Part shown: piece by piece, positions 1-10,600 of the stretch | Layout: each line of letters begins with the position of its first letter | Position numbering within the stretch: position 1 is the first letter of the stretch | NCBI GenBank assembly: GCA_020650975.1 | Contig: JAIPMN010005695.1 | Coordinates: 24,285 to 48,548, forward strand | From: Apostichopus californicus | Lineage: Eukaryota > Echinodermata > Holothuroidea > Aspidochirotida > Stichopodidae | DNA: 24,264 bases | Reading direction: 5' to 3' | The notes under the pieces: generated by a model | The model's input: the letters and a program-made list of their open reading frames with translations, nothing else | Told to the model about the DNA's origin: nothing | Database searches by the model: none | Translations under genes and position numbers: made by a program

Positions 1-714
1 AATTTATGGATGGTTCAAGCCCTGAGATGTACATCTGTCATTGAGGATGTACACGGCCTATCGTGAACCCTCTCCCCCAGCCCGCAGGTTACGATTTATG
101 CCCCATATGACTTACCTCTGTTATTGAGGACAGACAAGTGCCGTGATCATAGCAGGGTGTGTCCGGTTTATCAGGAGGGTTGCATCTGTTTGCTTTCACT
201 GTTACATTTAGGCGAAGACCAAACTGACACTGGAAGAGGGGGCTGTCACTGCCCACTGAAAAAGAAAGGGAGACGGGTAAGCAGCGAGTAAAGTAAATAG
301 AGAGAAACCAATAAAGAAAATCATTCTTGAGGAGAGGTTGTTGTTAGGAGTTCTCTGATCGATAATCGCAGCTGCGACATTCAAAGAATGGATTTAACGA
401 TGCCATCTGAAGTTGGGGACGGAATTGGAAAAGTTTTTTTTTGTATCAATGTGCTGTAAGCTAACATGAAAAAGCGGCTCAGTGATACCTTGAATGTCGC
501 ATTAAGATCGAAACAAAATTTGGAATTACTAGCAGATCAGAATATCCATTAGGTGATAAATTTTAGGACTGTGTCTTTCAGCATTTGCAACCTAATTTTT
601 AATACTATGTGACAGGTTTATATATAAAAATGAAAATAAAAATAAAAATAAAATAAAACTGTTAGCAAACTGCTTATCCACTAGAGAGCCTGTGTAAGAA
701 AATGTGTAAAGGTA
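1..714. other. non-coding stretch, no gene seen
   Basis: No open frame with coding character and no convincing splice-bounded segment. It holds a short AT-rich simple repeat of aaaat/aaaaat units near 628-657. A motif at 268-282 (gggagacgggtaagc) recurs in slightly changed form near 7577-7592, 7661-7672 and, inverted, 21643-21658. Confidence 0.5.
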
Positions 715-760
715 AGTTGGCCTGACGTTTCGATCCTAGCAGGATCTTCTTCAAAGGTTT
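715..760 (-). ncRNA. hammerhead-ribozyme-like hairpin, possible Penelope-like element remnant
   Basis: On the minus strand a perfect 5-bp stem (GATCC 732-736 pairing with GGATC 742-746, 5-base loop) lies between TGAAGAA and GAAACGTC. This resembles the type I hammerhead core CUGANGA - stem II - GAAA. Such motifs are known in the terminal repeats of Penelope-like retroelements and in retrozymes. The first conserved C is T here (TTGAAGA), and stem III would be nearly absent, so a lone copy is probably inactive. No reverse transcriptase or GIY-YIG endonuclease sequence is seen nearby, so this would be an orphan remnant. The alternative is an unrelated repeat with a chance hairpin. Confidence 0.4.
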
Positions 761-3700
761 ATATATACTGTAGGTAAAAATTAAAGGGATTTATTTTGCA
801 GACCAAACAAATGATTGCTTGAAAAGCATCTCAAGATTATAAATACATTTCTAACTTTACTTCATAATGTTGGCAATCTGCAGTGTGCTCCTGTTCTGAC
901 GATTAATTTAACGTCCTGGACAGACCCTTTTCTACCTGACCTTTTCTTTTAAGCAAACCACCGTTAACTTTCTCATCTTATTGTTTAACGTTAAGTCGCT
1001 GTTAAATTGCCAGCCACGATGTTTCCCTCTAAAGCTCTACCACACAGTACGTCGTGGGAGTAATTTGTGAAGCCCGATATTCCAATTATACGTCAAGGAT
1101 CCGTAATTATTAGAGGCTTAAAAGACAAACACCAAAGTCAATAAACTGAAGGCAAAAATCAATGACTCCTAGAGGACTTTTGTTAATAAGAGACACCGTC
1201 TCCGAAGATAACATCAACAACGCCTGCATTTTTTCTTAAATCAGTATATTATAGAGATCTTTGCCATAATCTAAGAAAAACAAGAAAAAATTGCATTCTC
1301 TGACAATTCAATCTGGATTTAAATAAACAATTTTTTTTTTTTCAATTTGAAATAAGTTTTTAAGGTAACATTGGTATTAATACACAAGTTCCCTGTGTGT
1401 GTAGACACATATATTTATCCATTTCTTCATCTCGTTATTTTGGTCACTTTTAATGTGTAGGTTTCAAACATTTCTATCAACCAATGAGCTTACAGCATTC
1501 TGCACAGAACAGCAGAAAAGTAAATATAAACATGTTAAGAAACACATAGTAGAATGGATACAATACTTAACAGCAAAAACATACCTCTCTATTCCAATGA
1601 TAGAAACTAATGTACAAACTATGTGACAAAATCACATCCAATCAATAGATGTCATTATATTTTCATCATTTAATGTTATTTGTGGGAAAAAAAATAAAAT
1701 AGAGAAAATACAAACAGAAACGATAGTTACGGTAGTTCTGTTTGAGGGATGTCTATCTATATTAATTACATACTAAAATAAAATAAAGCTGTTAGCAGAA
1801 AACAAATATCACAATCATGCCATCGACACCTCGTACAGTACTCAAGGGTTCAGTTTTTGTAGATTTGTTTAATATTTGAGGAGAATAGGATGTTGAGTGT
1901 TACCTGAGCAACAAAATTTTCTTTAAAGTTTAAAAGCAAACATGCTGCTCACACATCTGCTGGTAGGATTACCACAAAAAAAAAACTGCCCGTGATTGTA
2001 GACTTTTTGACAAAAGAACATCTACCGTATGTTGGATCTAAATATTCAATTATTAGACATTAGTTTTCCTTATAGCTTGTCGTCAATGCGATGATTTGCA
2101 CATACTTGTGTGTTAACCACTAAAAATGTTTTCAAACCTTGTCAAGCCAAAACAGTTTGTTCTTTAAATTTCATACTTTTTTGCCTGTAATTTTCTTTTC
2201 TTTCCTTTTCTGTTGTTGATTTAATGTGGTACAGTAATATCATCATCTTGAGAAGTAAGGCAAGGAGAAAATAATATGAACATCTACTTATCAATTGAAA
2301 ACAATTTTCCACTTTGCGGTGCTAAAGTTTTCCACAGCGATGTGAAGAATCACCCTATTTAATAGAAAAGTCACAAACTGAGAGCTTGACAAAATTCTGA
2401 TCAATTGATAGTGTGAGATCTTCGGCAAGACCAATTTGATGTACTGTAAGTTGCGACCTATGTCCCAGAATGCATTGCACATACTAATAGTCTTCAGTGT
2501 GTCCCTAATTTAATACTCTCGTTTCCAACTGTGAGGAATGCTTGTCGGGTTTGATGAAATTGCTGACCACATGCAAAACGGCTGCTTTAAAAATATTAAC
2601 TAACCATTCAGTAGTGCACACACTGTACCTTAAACTTTAACACTACGTAACTTAAATATTCACCGACCATTCAGTAGTGTACGTACTGTACGGTCTTAAA
2701 TGTGATAGGTAAGAAAGAAGTACATTTGCTTTTGATTGAAGAGACATTTTAGAGACCAGTGAAGTATAAACCCAACTTACAGGTGAAAAAAGTAAATTGC
2801 CTAATACACTTTGCTTTTTCTCTAGATACAAAAAAAAGCAAAAAAAAAAACAGGTAATGTGAAATTAAGTTTTACGTCACACAACCAACCCTTACAGCAG
2901 AATGCACATGGCATGCATAATTTGAATGTTAACCATGCAAATTAGGAGGCATTTATTTTCCCTTTTTTATAGTTGATTCATTTTTACAAAGTAATCCTGC
3001 CGTAAGGTAAATTGGTCGATTCTATTCCATGAATTTCAAATGTTAACCTGTGAAAAACCATTTAAACGATACTCATTGAATTCACATTTCGAAGTCGAGA
3101 GGAGAAGAAATCATGAAAGATTCATCGGTGCGTGTCACAGCCACCATTGGCAAATATTGGCACGTTGTCATTCAGTCGCGGGCTGTTCGAGTTTCTCTCT
3201 CAAATTTCAATATAATCTTACAAATGAGCTGCAAAGCCATTTATAAAATCAATTAATCAATGCGGTCTATTTATTCAACAGGGAGTTCATTTAAATGTGC
3301 TCCAACTTAATCATCAAAGTATAAAATGAATCATGTAATAGGCGAATAAAATTTGCATAAATCATTCAGAAAGATTTTGGATGCTTAGTCAAAAGAGTGC
3401 ATGAAACAATTAAGATCACCCTAATTGTCAATCACGGTGAACAAATATGAGCCAATTTTTCCATATTCACTGGAAGCAAAGTGGACCTATCCTCACTCAA
3501 ACAACAGGCATTAAATTTATCAATATTGGACCTTTCACACTAAACTATTCAACAACCATTCACTTTATTTAATACCCACACCTGACCTAAACTACACAGT
3601 GCAAACTGTTGACGGTTTACCTGTTGTCCGAGACGACCAAATTTCTGTTCAAACAACCAAAATCAGCTTGGGAGGTTGACCGACGACGCACAACGACTAG

Positions 3701-3834
3701 TTGTTTACGTCAAATTCAGATTTGCATTGTAATTAAATACCCCCTACAAAGGTAAAATGTTAACTTGATATCACCCCCAAAGCTGGTGTTCTATTCACCA
3801 AACCTACACATCTCTCGTACAGTAAACAGTACTG
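761..3834. other. AT-rich non-coding stretch, no gene seen
   Basis: Only short open frames without recognisable protein character occur here. Poly(A/T) runs are near 1330-1342, 1975-1984 and 2828-2850. An imperfect direct repeat of about 63 bases around 2603-2700 shares accattcagtagtg followed by related CTGTACxxT sequence. Nothing else could be assigned. It lies 3' of the putative last exon of the minus-strand gene and could be intergenic. Confidence 0.45.
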
Positions 3835-4165
3835 TTTTTTTTTTTTCCAAATTTTATTTCAACATTCTTTCGTTGCATAAATTATAATTTCAACATTCTT
3901 TCGTTGCATAAATTATAAAGGAACATAACATGAAAATAATTTATACGATTGATGAAGTCTTTACGAAAATAAGAGATTGTATTTCTTAAATGCATTATGT
4001 AAAGTATTATAGGAAATGGGCGCATGAAATTTAGACGTTTGTAAATATTCTTCTACTTGAAGCATAAATTTAAATCGAAATAAAAATTCGTTTAAATTAG
4101 GGAGTTCTTCTTCAACTTTCTTCTTAAAAATATGATATTTTAATTGGAACTGTACATATTGTTAA
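3835..4165 (-). mobile_element. 3' end of an L1/Tx1-like non-LTR retrotransposon
   Basis: On the minus strand a frame stays open for about 65 codons from 4162 to a TAA at 3961-3963. It has clear coding character: the pieces KKKVEEELPNLNEFLFRFKF and EEYLQTSKFHAP are rich in K, E, N, F and Y. That recalls the extreme C-terminus of L1/Tx1-type ORF2 proteins, where a lysine-rich segment and an 'IEKYIA..N' type ending follow the reverse transcriptase. The stop is followed by about 115 bases of 3' UTR, an AATAAA-type signal and a run of 12 A (plus-strand T run 3835-3846). That is the normal poly(A) end of the L1 clade. The rest of ORF2 is missing, as in typical 5'-truncated copies. The clade is inferred from composition, not from an alignment. 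Confidence 0.5.
3856..3917. repeat. 31-base tandem duplication, two copies
   Basis: The unit beginning atttcaacattctttcg occurs at 3856-3886 and again at 3887-3917 with essentially no differences. It lies inside the 3' UTR of the retrotransposon fragment, next to its poly(A) end. It may be a variant of that LINE family or a local duplication after insertion. Confidence 0.85.
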
Positions 4166-4928
4166 CTGCTACTTTTTGGGACAACCAAATTTCTTTTTTC
4201 GGATATAACCAAAATTAAGCCTGGTTGCAAGAGGGACAACCATAAAAAATAAAAAATAAAAAACAACAACATAAAACTGCTATATGTATCTAAAACAGCT
4301 GGTTTTTGGCTAGAATTGGATTTAAACCAGGCTGCAGGTTACAAGTCCTATTATGCCCCGTCCAACTGAGATAGATACAATTTGTTCTCGTTGTTTATTT
4401 TCTTCATTGATTACAAGATTGTTCTACTACTGTATGTTCACGCCTGAAGGCTTCCTAGAACACTTCTATTAACAACTACTGTATGTTTTATTATTACTCA
4501 TAAAGAATCCAGTATAAATTGTTATACATAACCTCGTTGTGGAAATACAACTACACGAAACATAATGTGAATCATTTTCCATGCCGTAATCTTGTTTCAG
4601 CTGCTCCCTAAAATTGTTGTAAGTTTCATCTCTGATTTATGACAACAACCTCTCTCTTGGCTCTCTGAAACGGTGTACCCATTGGACTTGCTTGTGAAAG
4701 ACAACAACTTTTAAAATGACTAAACTGCATGAGGGAAAATTTCTGCAGAATCGAAAATAATGGTCAATTATCTCACTAATTACTGATCTTTCCGAGAGAA
4801 ACAAAAAATCTATATAAAAAGACAATACCACAAAGTAGGTCAAATTGTAACACTTCAAGACGGTGAAATGTTCAATGAAAGGCAGCCAGTTCTTTGAACC
4901 TTTCAATTTAAAAAAAAAAAAATTACAG
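4166..4928. other. possible 3' UTR and flank of the minus-strand gene
   Basis: Follows the stop codon at 4929-4931 in gene direction. Minus-strand AATAAA hexamers lie at 4487-4492 and 4394-4399, so either could serve as a poly(A) signal for a 3' UTR of about 440-540 bases. A 12-base A run on the plus strand ends near 4921. No other feature was recognised. Confidence 0.3.
4487..4492 (-). promoter_or_regulatory. candidate poly(A) signal AATAAA
   Basis: Canonical hexamer on the minus strand about 440 bases after the putative stop of the minus-strand gene. AATAAA is frequent by chance in AT-rich DNA, so it is only a candidate. A second copy is at 4394-4399. Confidence 0.25.
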
Positions 4929-5065
4929 TCATGGAATTTTAACAAGTTTATGACTTTGGAGATTTTGTTCAATATCTTTAATCGGCTCTTTCCGGCTGTA
5001 ACACTCTAGTAGAAGCCAATTCAAATCTCTCTTCTGTTCGCTTCTGGGCACTTTCAAATGCACAT
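4929..5065 (-). CDS. putative terminal exon of the minus-strand gene
   Basis: A pyrimidine-rich tract ending TTTTTGCAG leads into 137 bases. Two bases complete the codon left by the exon at 5529-5707, then 44 codons and a TGA at 4929-4931. The phase match supports the join and gives ...NLFIDVHLKVPRSEQ. The encoded tail is basic and acidic, helix-like (KRDLNWLLLECYSRKEP). A competing frame in the same segment also reads like protein (CAFESAQKRTEERFELAS) but does not match the upstream phase. The segment may therefore be a real exon with an uncertain frame or end. The intron to the preceding exon would be 463 bases. Confidence 0.4.
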
Positions 5066-5528
5066 CTGCAAAAAGCGGCATAAAAATTGACGCTTTGCAT
5101 TTTAAAAACATGTGTGGAAATTTTCAAAAGGGAATATTACTTTGCCTGTTTTCTGACAATTTGGAGATCTTATCAACATTTAAAGGGGTACACAGTGTTG
5201 AAGAGGTGTGAAGTGAGCATGGAATCTATATTGTGTATTACTTCCACATTGGCTGAACAAAGATTCTATAAAATGCACCTACGTAACATACTGTAGCAAT
5301 TTTAGAAAATCAAGATATCTGTTCAATTTTTTGTTTGTTTTTGCAGGCAATGAAATAAAGTTGTGATGGTGCAGTTTAAGAAAAAAACAAAAAAAACAAA
5401 GGCAGTATATAGATCAAAATTCATCATCATAATACCATTTGCTATCACATTTATGAATTTTTTAACTTAAGTGTTATAGCTTTAGCTTTACAGATTATGC
5501 AGAATGTTTAATAAAATCTTCTTCTTAC

Positions 5529-5707
5529 CAATGAACAAGTTTTGTCCCTGAGAGAGATGGGAGTCGTCCACCGTGATGGGGTCACCGGTAGGTATGCTGA
5601 CTATCGGAGAACCGTACGTGGTTTGACAGGATTCAAAGCCAAGCTGGGAGACTTTAAATGGTTGCATCTCCAATGGAAGCTGGATACCCATATCAGCTAA
5701 ATAAAAC
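5529..5707 (-). CDS. internal exon of an unidentified minus-strand gene
   Basis: Flanked by a good acceptor (TTCTTTCATCCGTGCAG) and a good donor (GTAAGAAG). It is 179 bases, phase 2 in and phase 1 out. It encodes 59 residues beginning FYLADMGIQLPLEMQPF and continuing with GFESCQTTYGSPIVSIPTG, then a D/S-rich loop and QGQNLFI. Alternating hydrophobic residues suggest beta strands; two clustered D residues and a P/G-rich turn follow. The entry phase exactly completes the AG left by the exon at 19134-19234, giving ...EGVKLR-FYLADMG. I do not recognise the family with confidence. The 'D.GI.LPLE' pattern faintly recalls repeating beta-groove lipid-transfer proteins (VPS13/BLTP), which is inference only. 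Confidence 0.72.
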
Positions 5708-5767
5708 CTGCACGGATGAAAGAAGAGTTATTACAGGGCTTGTGGGAACAATCACAAAACTCTATAC

Positions 5768-5860
5768 AGGGGTCTGGACTGGCCTCTAGGCACGGTAGAG
5801 GGAGGGTAGAGGGAGGGTAGAGTAGTTGTGTGGGTACAGGGAAGAGAGTGAGTGAGAAGT
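5768..5860. repeat. short purine-rich repeats
   Basis: The unit ggtagagggag is repeated in tandem (two full copies plus a partial) near 5800-5825, followed by agagagtgagtgagaag. Related agtaagtgaaagtgagaa sequence occurs near 7681-7697. It is a low-complexity stretch close to an exon boundary. Confidence 0.5.
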
Positions 5861-5947
5861 GACATCTGCCAAATAACAGCATTCTTTCCAGTAGTTTGTA
5901 TTGGTCATACCAAATGTTAGTGCCAATGGGTGAGTAATAATAATCAA

Positions 5948-6452
5948 GCATCAAGGGTAGTTTATAGGCTGTACCATGTCAATGAGTTCTATTCATTTCA
6001 TCAATGATACCATTAATTACACAAGAGTTTGAAAAATTAAATATTTTTAAAATTTGATTAATGAATATTCATTAATGAGGCATCAAGTGTAGCAGGTTCA
6101 CCATATCAATGAGTTCTACTCATTTCATCAATGACACCAAATTTACACAAAAGTATGAAAAATTAAATATTTTTAAAATTTGATTAATGAATATTCATTA
6201 ATGAGGCATCAAGTGTAGCAGGTTGTACCATATCAATGAGTTCTACTCATTTCATCAATGACACCAAATTTACACAAAAGTATGAAAAATTTGATGTTTC
6301 AAATTTGATTGATGAATATTTATTAATGAGGCATCAAGTGTAGCAGGTTGTCCCATGTCAATGAGTTCAACTCATTTCATCGATTACACTCATAGCACAT
6401 TACTGTACACAAAAGTACGAGAAATATTATATTTTTTAAAACTTCAATTTCA
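5948..6452. repeat. tandem array of a 127-base unit, four copies
   Basis: The anchor caatgagttc recurs at 5980, 6107, 6234 and 6359, giving periods of 127, 127 and 125. The second and third copies are nearly identical; the first and fourth are more diverged, and the fourth carries a small rearrangement. Copies share gcatcaagtgtagcaggtt and tttcatcaatgacacc. The first two repeat junctions contain the perfect 20-base palindrome attaatgaatattcattaat (the third copy has a changed form, attgatgaatatttattaat). It looks like a minisatellite or small satellite in the intron just upstream of the exon at 5529-5707. Confidence 0.92.
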
Positions 6453-7082
6453 TTGACATATCCCACAACATTTCTCCCAGATGGTGTATTGGACTATTTT
6501 GAACAAGTTTAATGCATTCCGAATCCGCATAAAACTAGATCAGTGACCGAACTCTACTGTATTTCCACATACAAGTTTGTCCATTTATCGAAAGCAATGT
6601 ACAGTATTCGGTTACATTTGAAGACATTGCGATAATATTTTCACTGTCAGTTCTGAGAATAAATGAATCGACAAAGTTCCTCTTGATTCCAATCTTTTGA
6701 GAACAGATTTGCACAGCAATACTGCTGTATATAATATATAAAGTTTTACTATCTTGAGTATGACATTGCTGTATTAACTTAAGCAAGCAGTGCTAAACTT
6801 TACCACAGTACCATCAACGGATAAAGTGTACACTAAGATGTTTTTCTAGCAGAGAAAAGTAACAGGGAGGCTACAAGTTATATGGGATGTTAATCATAAT
6901 TTTTATCATTACCAAAACATATTTTAGGTTCAATGGCACAAAGGGTAAATAATCAAACAGAAGAACAACAAAAGTTGTTGTCTACCAAAAATGTTGCTAC
7001 TCATAAATTGTCAAAAAAGTTTTTGTATATATTTAAATATGAAAAGTGTGATGACAATATATATCCATGTTGCATACTCGAA
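6453..7082. other. intronic stretch, nothing recognised
   Basis: AT-rich DNA without coding signatures or repeats that I could define. Short open frames here have no protein character. Confidence 0.4.
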
Positions 7083-7176
7083 CAGGTGACCTGATTCGAT
7101 CAGGTGACTTGACTCGATCAGGTGACCTGACTCGATCAGGTGACCTGACTCGATCAGGTGACCTGACTCGATCAGG
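7083..7176. repeat. 18-base minisatellite, five copies
   Basis: Five consecutive units of caggtgacctgactcgat (first copy has ...gattcgat, second ...gacttgactcgat), followed by a partial unit that breaks into caggagctcc. Each unit holds the near-palindrome TCAGGTGACCTGA, with a BstEII-type GGTGACC core, and an overlapping TGACCT hexamer, the complement of AGGTCA. The repeat is therefore a regularly spaced array of nuclear-receptor-like half-sites, though any function is unproven. Confidence 0.93.
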
Positions 7177-8482
7177 AGCTCCTATTACTGTATCTACGGT
7201 AAGTTAGAACTAACAAGTATATATTTAGCAGTCTAGTTTCAGTTAAAGTCAAATTTATATAATGGACTTCAAAACTTCCTCGAACCCAACCCCATTCCCC
7301 TCCCATTAACAAACATGTGACACAAGCGTAAAAATTGAAATAAAACACTCAATTCTTTGCTAGATGCTTTTAATTCACGCCATATCTGTAGCTCTATTCA
7401 ACTTTCTAGACAAATTCCAAGGGAAATTTTTCCACAAGAAAATCTGTGTGATGACACTTTGAATGGTAGAATGAGAAGGAAGGGCAGTGACAAGGGGGTC
7501 CGGTCATTGAGGGCGCACAGTGTTATTTTTTACCAGGACTTTATAGATGCATGGCAGAACGAGGTGCTAAGGTTGCGAGGAGACAGGTAAGCGAGGAGCA
7601 AAGTAAATGTTACCATTACTGAACTTCAGTAGGTAGATCTACAAGAGGGTTTGATTGTAGAGGAGACAGGTAGAGGTAGAGTAAGTGAAAGTGAGAAATC
7701 CTTCTCAATGGTCCCTTCCCCTGCTAGTACATCTCCCTCCAAGCACCTGTTTTAATCAGCTAAGACTTTAAAATGTATTTTATTGTGCACTTACATTCAA
7801 CACACATGCATGCACTCACAACGACTAAATATTACATCCACTCTACCGTAACATTTCAATATTGATCTACGCTACTATGAAGTTCTGTCAAAAAATAACT
7901 CAAGTTACTTACAAACTTTATGAATAATGCTTTGCACAAGCAGCTATACAATTTCTTCCATAATTTATATAATTTTGTACCTCAGCAGGGAAAACTCAGA
8001 AACCATTCAGAATTGATCAAAATGATGACAGCAAAAAGGCCTTTTTGAGCCAACAAAATCAATGGCACATCTCACCACCTGATATAAATCTCAATGTTTT
8101 CTTTCCTACAGCTACCGTAAGCAAAGAGCAGGCCGTCATATCACTCAGCAAGGTGTCTACCGACTTCAATACAAATTTATTCTTTACAGTGCAAAACTCT
8201 AAAAACATTCAACGGGACACTACGAGCACATAAAAGCGATTCGACGCGAGGTCAACAACCTCTCAGAGTGAATTGAAATTACTTCTGCAATTCAACAATG
8301 CCTACAAAAATGATATATATGGCTTGTCATGAAAATAAAAGTTAGGATCTTGAATAAATTTTAATGATCTGTTTCATCAAACATGACAAACATGAATAAC
8401 GCACTGCAAAAAGAGAGGATGCGTCGATTGTTTTTATCAAGAACGATTGTAATTTTGTTTCTGACTGTACAGTTCTGATATC
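7177..8482. other. intronic stretch with a dispersed motif
   Basis: Contains two copies of a gaggagacaggta motif (near 7577-7592 and 7659-7672), the first followed by agcgaggagcaaagtaaatg, which resembles sequence at 270-298. An open frame at 7357-7590 ends inside this motif and shows no family features. No gene is supported. Confidence 0.4.
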
Positions 8483-8621
8483 ATGGAAAGGGAGGCGAGA
8501 GGGAAAAAAGGGGAGGTGAGAGGGATGGGGAGGTGAGAAGGAAGGGGAAGTGAGAGGGAAGGGAAGAGAGAAGAAGGGAAGAGGAGAGGAAGGACGGGAT
8601 AGGGAAGGAAGGGAAAGACTT
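8483..8621 (+). repeat. polypurine (GA-rich) tract
   Basis: About 140 bases almost wholly of purine on the plus strand, built from degenerate units of about 17 bases such as ggggaggtgagaggga. Long mirror-like purine tracts can form triplex (H-DNA). It explains a Pro/Ser-rich open frame on the opposite strand. Confidence 0.85.
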
Positions 8622-10060
8622 CAATTGGTGGTTTAAATATTGTCTGATTTCTTGCTGCTTATAAAACTGGAAGTTCTTAAATAAAGTGGAAGTGTGGAAC
8701 TGAAATGGCTTGTAAGTGATTAATAAGGGGCTAATCACAATCAATCATCACAGATTAATCACATGAGAGAGGGCGCACTTACAGTAATCTGTACATAACA
8801 GGATGGCAAGCAAACTGGGTGTGAGTTCAGGATAAAACCATCAGAGAACGGATGAAATTTAAGTCAGCATAACAACGCAGAGTTTTATTCCAAACAGAGC
8901 AAATACTGTACATGAACTGTATGTACGTCAGGAAAGGCCTCATATGTGATCCTTTTGTGTTACAATGTGTTATCTTTACCGTGACATGTGTTACATTGTG
9001 TTACATGTGTGTAAAAGTGTTACATACTTTGTTCTTTTAATTTGGTAGGCTATTCTTACAGTTAACCTTTGTGTCTAGGGATATTGTAAAGAGTAAGAGA
9101 TGCGTTGTTCATGACGCTTTTCCCTGGTTTGTTGCATTTTGGAGTGTGGAGGATATCATGATTGTACAGTACAGTGTACTGTAACTGACATCGCGAAGAC
9201 AAAACTGAGTTGAATACCGTTTAACTATACTCAGCTTAAATCATTCAGCTACTGTACATCACATATATTCTTAATAATGCAGTAGAATAACACAGTTGTA
9301 CATACACTGTTATATCTATGCCTTCAGTATTGTATAACATCTGTGACCATGAAATCACTGTCAATTTTTCAAACCTCACTCCCTCCCATTCAAGAAGAAT
9401 TCATGAGTAATCAATCCAGTCTCTGATACTCAATATATATCCTAACATAGTAGTACTAATTAAAATGGACTTCACACAACCACACATACAGTATAGATTT
9501 GTATGTGTACCATAGAGCTCTCTAAAGTTAGCTACACATAGAAAAGAGAGTAACACTCTAGAGGCCGAAACAACAGACAACAAGTCTGTCAATCTACTCC
9601 GCAATATTCTGTTCACACTCTCGCCGGACCTCTAGAGGAAAAAGGCAGTTTCTTTAATTTTTTTTCTCGTTTCATTTTTTTCTTAAAAACCTCAACAGGC
9701 TCTGTCAGTTTCGGATGTCACTTAGAAACCATTTAATGTATGAACCTGGATCACGAGTAACAAGCATCCGAAGAGCAATGTGATTCATATTGCTTTTAGT
9801 AGAAATTTATGATCCGTTTCGCGGTGTTAAAGACGAAGAAAATTCACGTGTGTCTGATGCAAAAACCTACTTTGACAGTCGGAAAGGTTTATGGCCTGAA
9901 TATGCAAGACAGAAGAGATATTGTGGATTGAAGGCTAGGATTTGATTCATGCATGCAGAATCATTGTCAAACAGTGCTGTGGTACTACATATACAATAGT
10001 CACTGTACTTATTGCTGCTATTTATTTAACACAAAAGTTGCTGCTTGACGTCTCAGTAAC
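8622..10060. other. intronic stretch, no gene seen
   Basis: No coding signal. There is a cluster of degenerate gtgttaca repeats near 8957-9027 and several TACTGTAC/TACAGTAC-type words near 9165-9183. Nothing else was assigned. Confidence 0.4.
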
Positions 10061-10600
10061 AGTGGCGGAGCGTCCATACAGTCAGGGGGGGCGGATGCCC
10101 CCCTGACGGTCTCAAATGGACTGCTGGCGCCCTTTTCAGCTCTTTACCACTTTTTACTTATTCGCGATTATTGACTTTTTTACTGCGCTCTCATCTACCT
10201 ATTGACATTTGCACATTTTGTTGGTGTAATTTGGCCATGACACCTATTTATTCTTCGTTTATCTGCAAATAAGCCAAGGCCCGGAAAGGGTCATTTCCGG
10301 CAATCTATGGAGTATCTTTACTCAAAACATTTCTGTACGCACATAGTGTTGAGTAAAATCTTTGCCAAAAATTCTAGCAGCAATAACAACAAACTTGTCT
10401 CAAAACTCCTTAAATTGTTGTATATTTTGCAAATTATGACTGATGGCATGTAGGAAATGCCTTAGGAGATGTTTGGCCACACGCGAAGCATGCAAGGAAT
10501 TTGGCGTGGGGTCTAAGGGTTCCACTTAGAGTGAAGAAGTGGAACTACTTGTCAGGGTCCAGGGGGAAAATCCCCTGAAAAGTTTGGTAAACTTGCTTGT
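10061..10600. mobile_element. hairpin-rich fragment resembling a DNA-transposon end
   Basis: Begins cagtggcggagcg, a word typical of hAT-type terminal inverted repeats. A G/C hairpin follows at 10081-10107: GTCAGGGGGGGC and GCCCCCCTGAC around a GGAT loop. Two more hairpins come later: gttccactt/aagtggaac at 10519-10545 and CAGGGG/CCCCTG at 10560-10577. No matching CGCCACTG-type second end was found, so the copy is truncated or the assignment is wrong. Its relation to the transposase at 12123-14754 is not established. Confidence 0.4.

Noticed and set aside
3040-3246. 68-residue plus-strand open frame
   Set aside because: Composition is not distinctive, no splice context or motif supports it.
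4637-4972. 111-residue minus-strand open frame rich in F
   Set aside because: No family pattern; phenylalanine runs come from a poly(T) stretch, and it overlaps the better-phased terminal exon in another frame.
5948-7176. CRISPR-like array
   Set aside because: The repeats are contiguous tandem units with no unique spacers, and the DNA is eukaryotic.
7357-7590. 77-residue plus-strand open frame
   Set aside because: No recognisable motif; its end lies in a dispersed repeat motif.
8481-8744. Serine/proline-rich open frame on the minus strand
   Set aside because: It is the complement of the polypurine tract; low complexity keeps the frame open.
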